Source: Chondrus crispus (lineage: Eukaryota > Rhodophyta > Florideophyceae > Gigartinales > Gigartinaceae). Taken from it: a stretch of DNA of 64,000 nucleotides. The notes beneath the pieces were generated by a model that saw only the letters and a program-made list of their open reading frames with translations, was not told the DNA's origin and ran no database searches. A program made the translations under genes and the position numbers. Each line of letters begins with the position of its first letter. The first letter of the stretch is position 1. The stretch lies in contig NW_005178999.1 of the NCBI RefSeq assembly GCF_000350225.1, positions 165,058-229,057 of the forward strand, in the 5' to 3' direction. Shown here piece by piece: positions 63,532 to 64,000 of the stretch.

Positions 63532-64000
63532 TGCTGGCAGTGCTGGCACCACATCCGTCCTGTAATTTACAGTAGCCAAGGGTACCGTGCGGCATCGGCA
63601 GCTCCCGTTCGGAAGCCGAGTGTGAGCACTGCCCATGAGGGCCTCTCTAAGGAGTGCAAAGGCCGCACGGCCGGTACACGGCGAAACCGCGGCAACGGCT
63701 GCCCCGGCACGCACCTCTGGCGACGCGGACGGGATGTGCCGCGAGGCGCGGGCGGCAGCGAGTCGCGGCGGTGAAACAGCTTGTATCCTACGTACCCTTC
63801 GAAGGGTAACATTACCGCCGGTGAACTGGTGCGCGTTGTGCAGCGCCCATCGGCGCATGTCCGCCACGTCGCTCTCAAGTCCCGTACTGTAAGCAGGAGA
63901 GAAGGCCCCAATCAACGAAGTGGGAGCCTCTTCCCGCCCCACTCGCGAGCCTCAACTCCCCCCCCCACCATCCCTTTCCTATTTCCCGCCATCCCCAACC
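63532..64000. other. No confident gene
   Basis: Contains GCCAGCACTGCTGGCAGTGCTGG, an imperfect palindrome at about 63524-63546. Open frames lack ATG starts. Confidence 0.3.

Noticed and set aside
1..64000. CRISPR arrays, rRNA and tRNA genes
   Set aside because: None seen: no regularly spaced short repeats with unique spacers and no recognisable structural RNA.

Overview
This is a eukaryotic nuclear window dominated by mobile elements. There are no bacterial operons. Host-type genes have TATA boxes, AATAAA poly(A) signals and long uninterrupted frames. The window holds chromodomain Ty3/gypsy elements, a Harbinger-type DDE transposase, a PiggyBac/YqaJ-type remnant, and fragments of eukaryotic genes (U1-70K, trehalose-phosphate phosphatase, a DENN protein, a PTEN-C2 formin, a WD40 protein). 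This mix suggests an intron-poor alga or protist. A red alga is my best guess, with an oomycete-like protist as the alternative. The assignment is weak.

Left part (1-26 kb). A 6.6-kb unit occurs twice in direct orientation (1-6621 and 19389-26011). In the second copy it continues upstream into a divergently transcribed DUF7869-type gene (17379-19434). The unit encodes a 780-residue protein ending in a decayed-looking N4/N6 DNA-methyltransferase fold and a Cys/His cluster. It carries as cargo broken pieces of host genes: a DENN (AVL9-like) domain, the RRM part of U1-70K, and the end of a trehalose-6-phosphate phosphatase. A third, inverted copy of the U1-70K/phosphatase segment (12383-13835) makes 12.4-25.7 kb look like one large element with about 1.45-kb inverted ends. 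More gene fragments (membrane protein, SKI8-like WD40, formin) lie inside it. Between the two units sit a DDE_Tnp_4 transposase whose frame shifts at a canonical A AAA AAG heptamer, and a broken PiggyBac/YqaJ-type gene.

Middle part (26-36.6 kb). This is host-like sequence: AT-rich DNA, tandem repeats, an unknown 28.4-29.35 kb frame, one clean 517-codon gene with TATA box and poly(A) signal (31640-33193), a convergent small acidic ORF, and an RNase II/RNB-family gene. The RNB gene has lost most catalytic residues, and its 5' end is cut by a retrotransposon.

Right part (36.6-64 kb). A 14.5-kb Ty3/gypsy chromovirus (36635-51128) has two LTRs, gag, a -1-frame pol with a likely frameshift signal, a duplicated polypurine tract, and an 896-codon ORF on the opposite strand between pol and the 3' LTR. 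Beside it lie the 5' LTR and gag of a related minus-strand element. After that comes a 9.8-kb unit with more than 300-bp inverted ends (53661-63441). That unit contains a second, decayed chromovirus pol and is flanked by an unusually long (about 81-90 bp) direct repeat.
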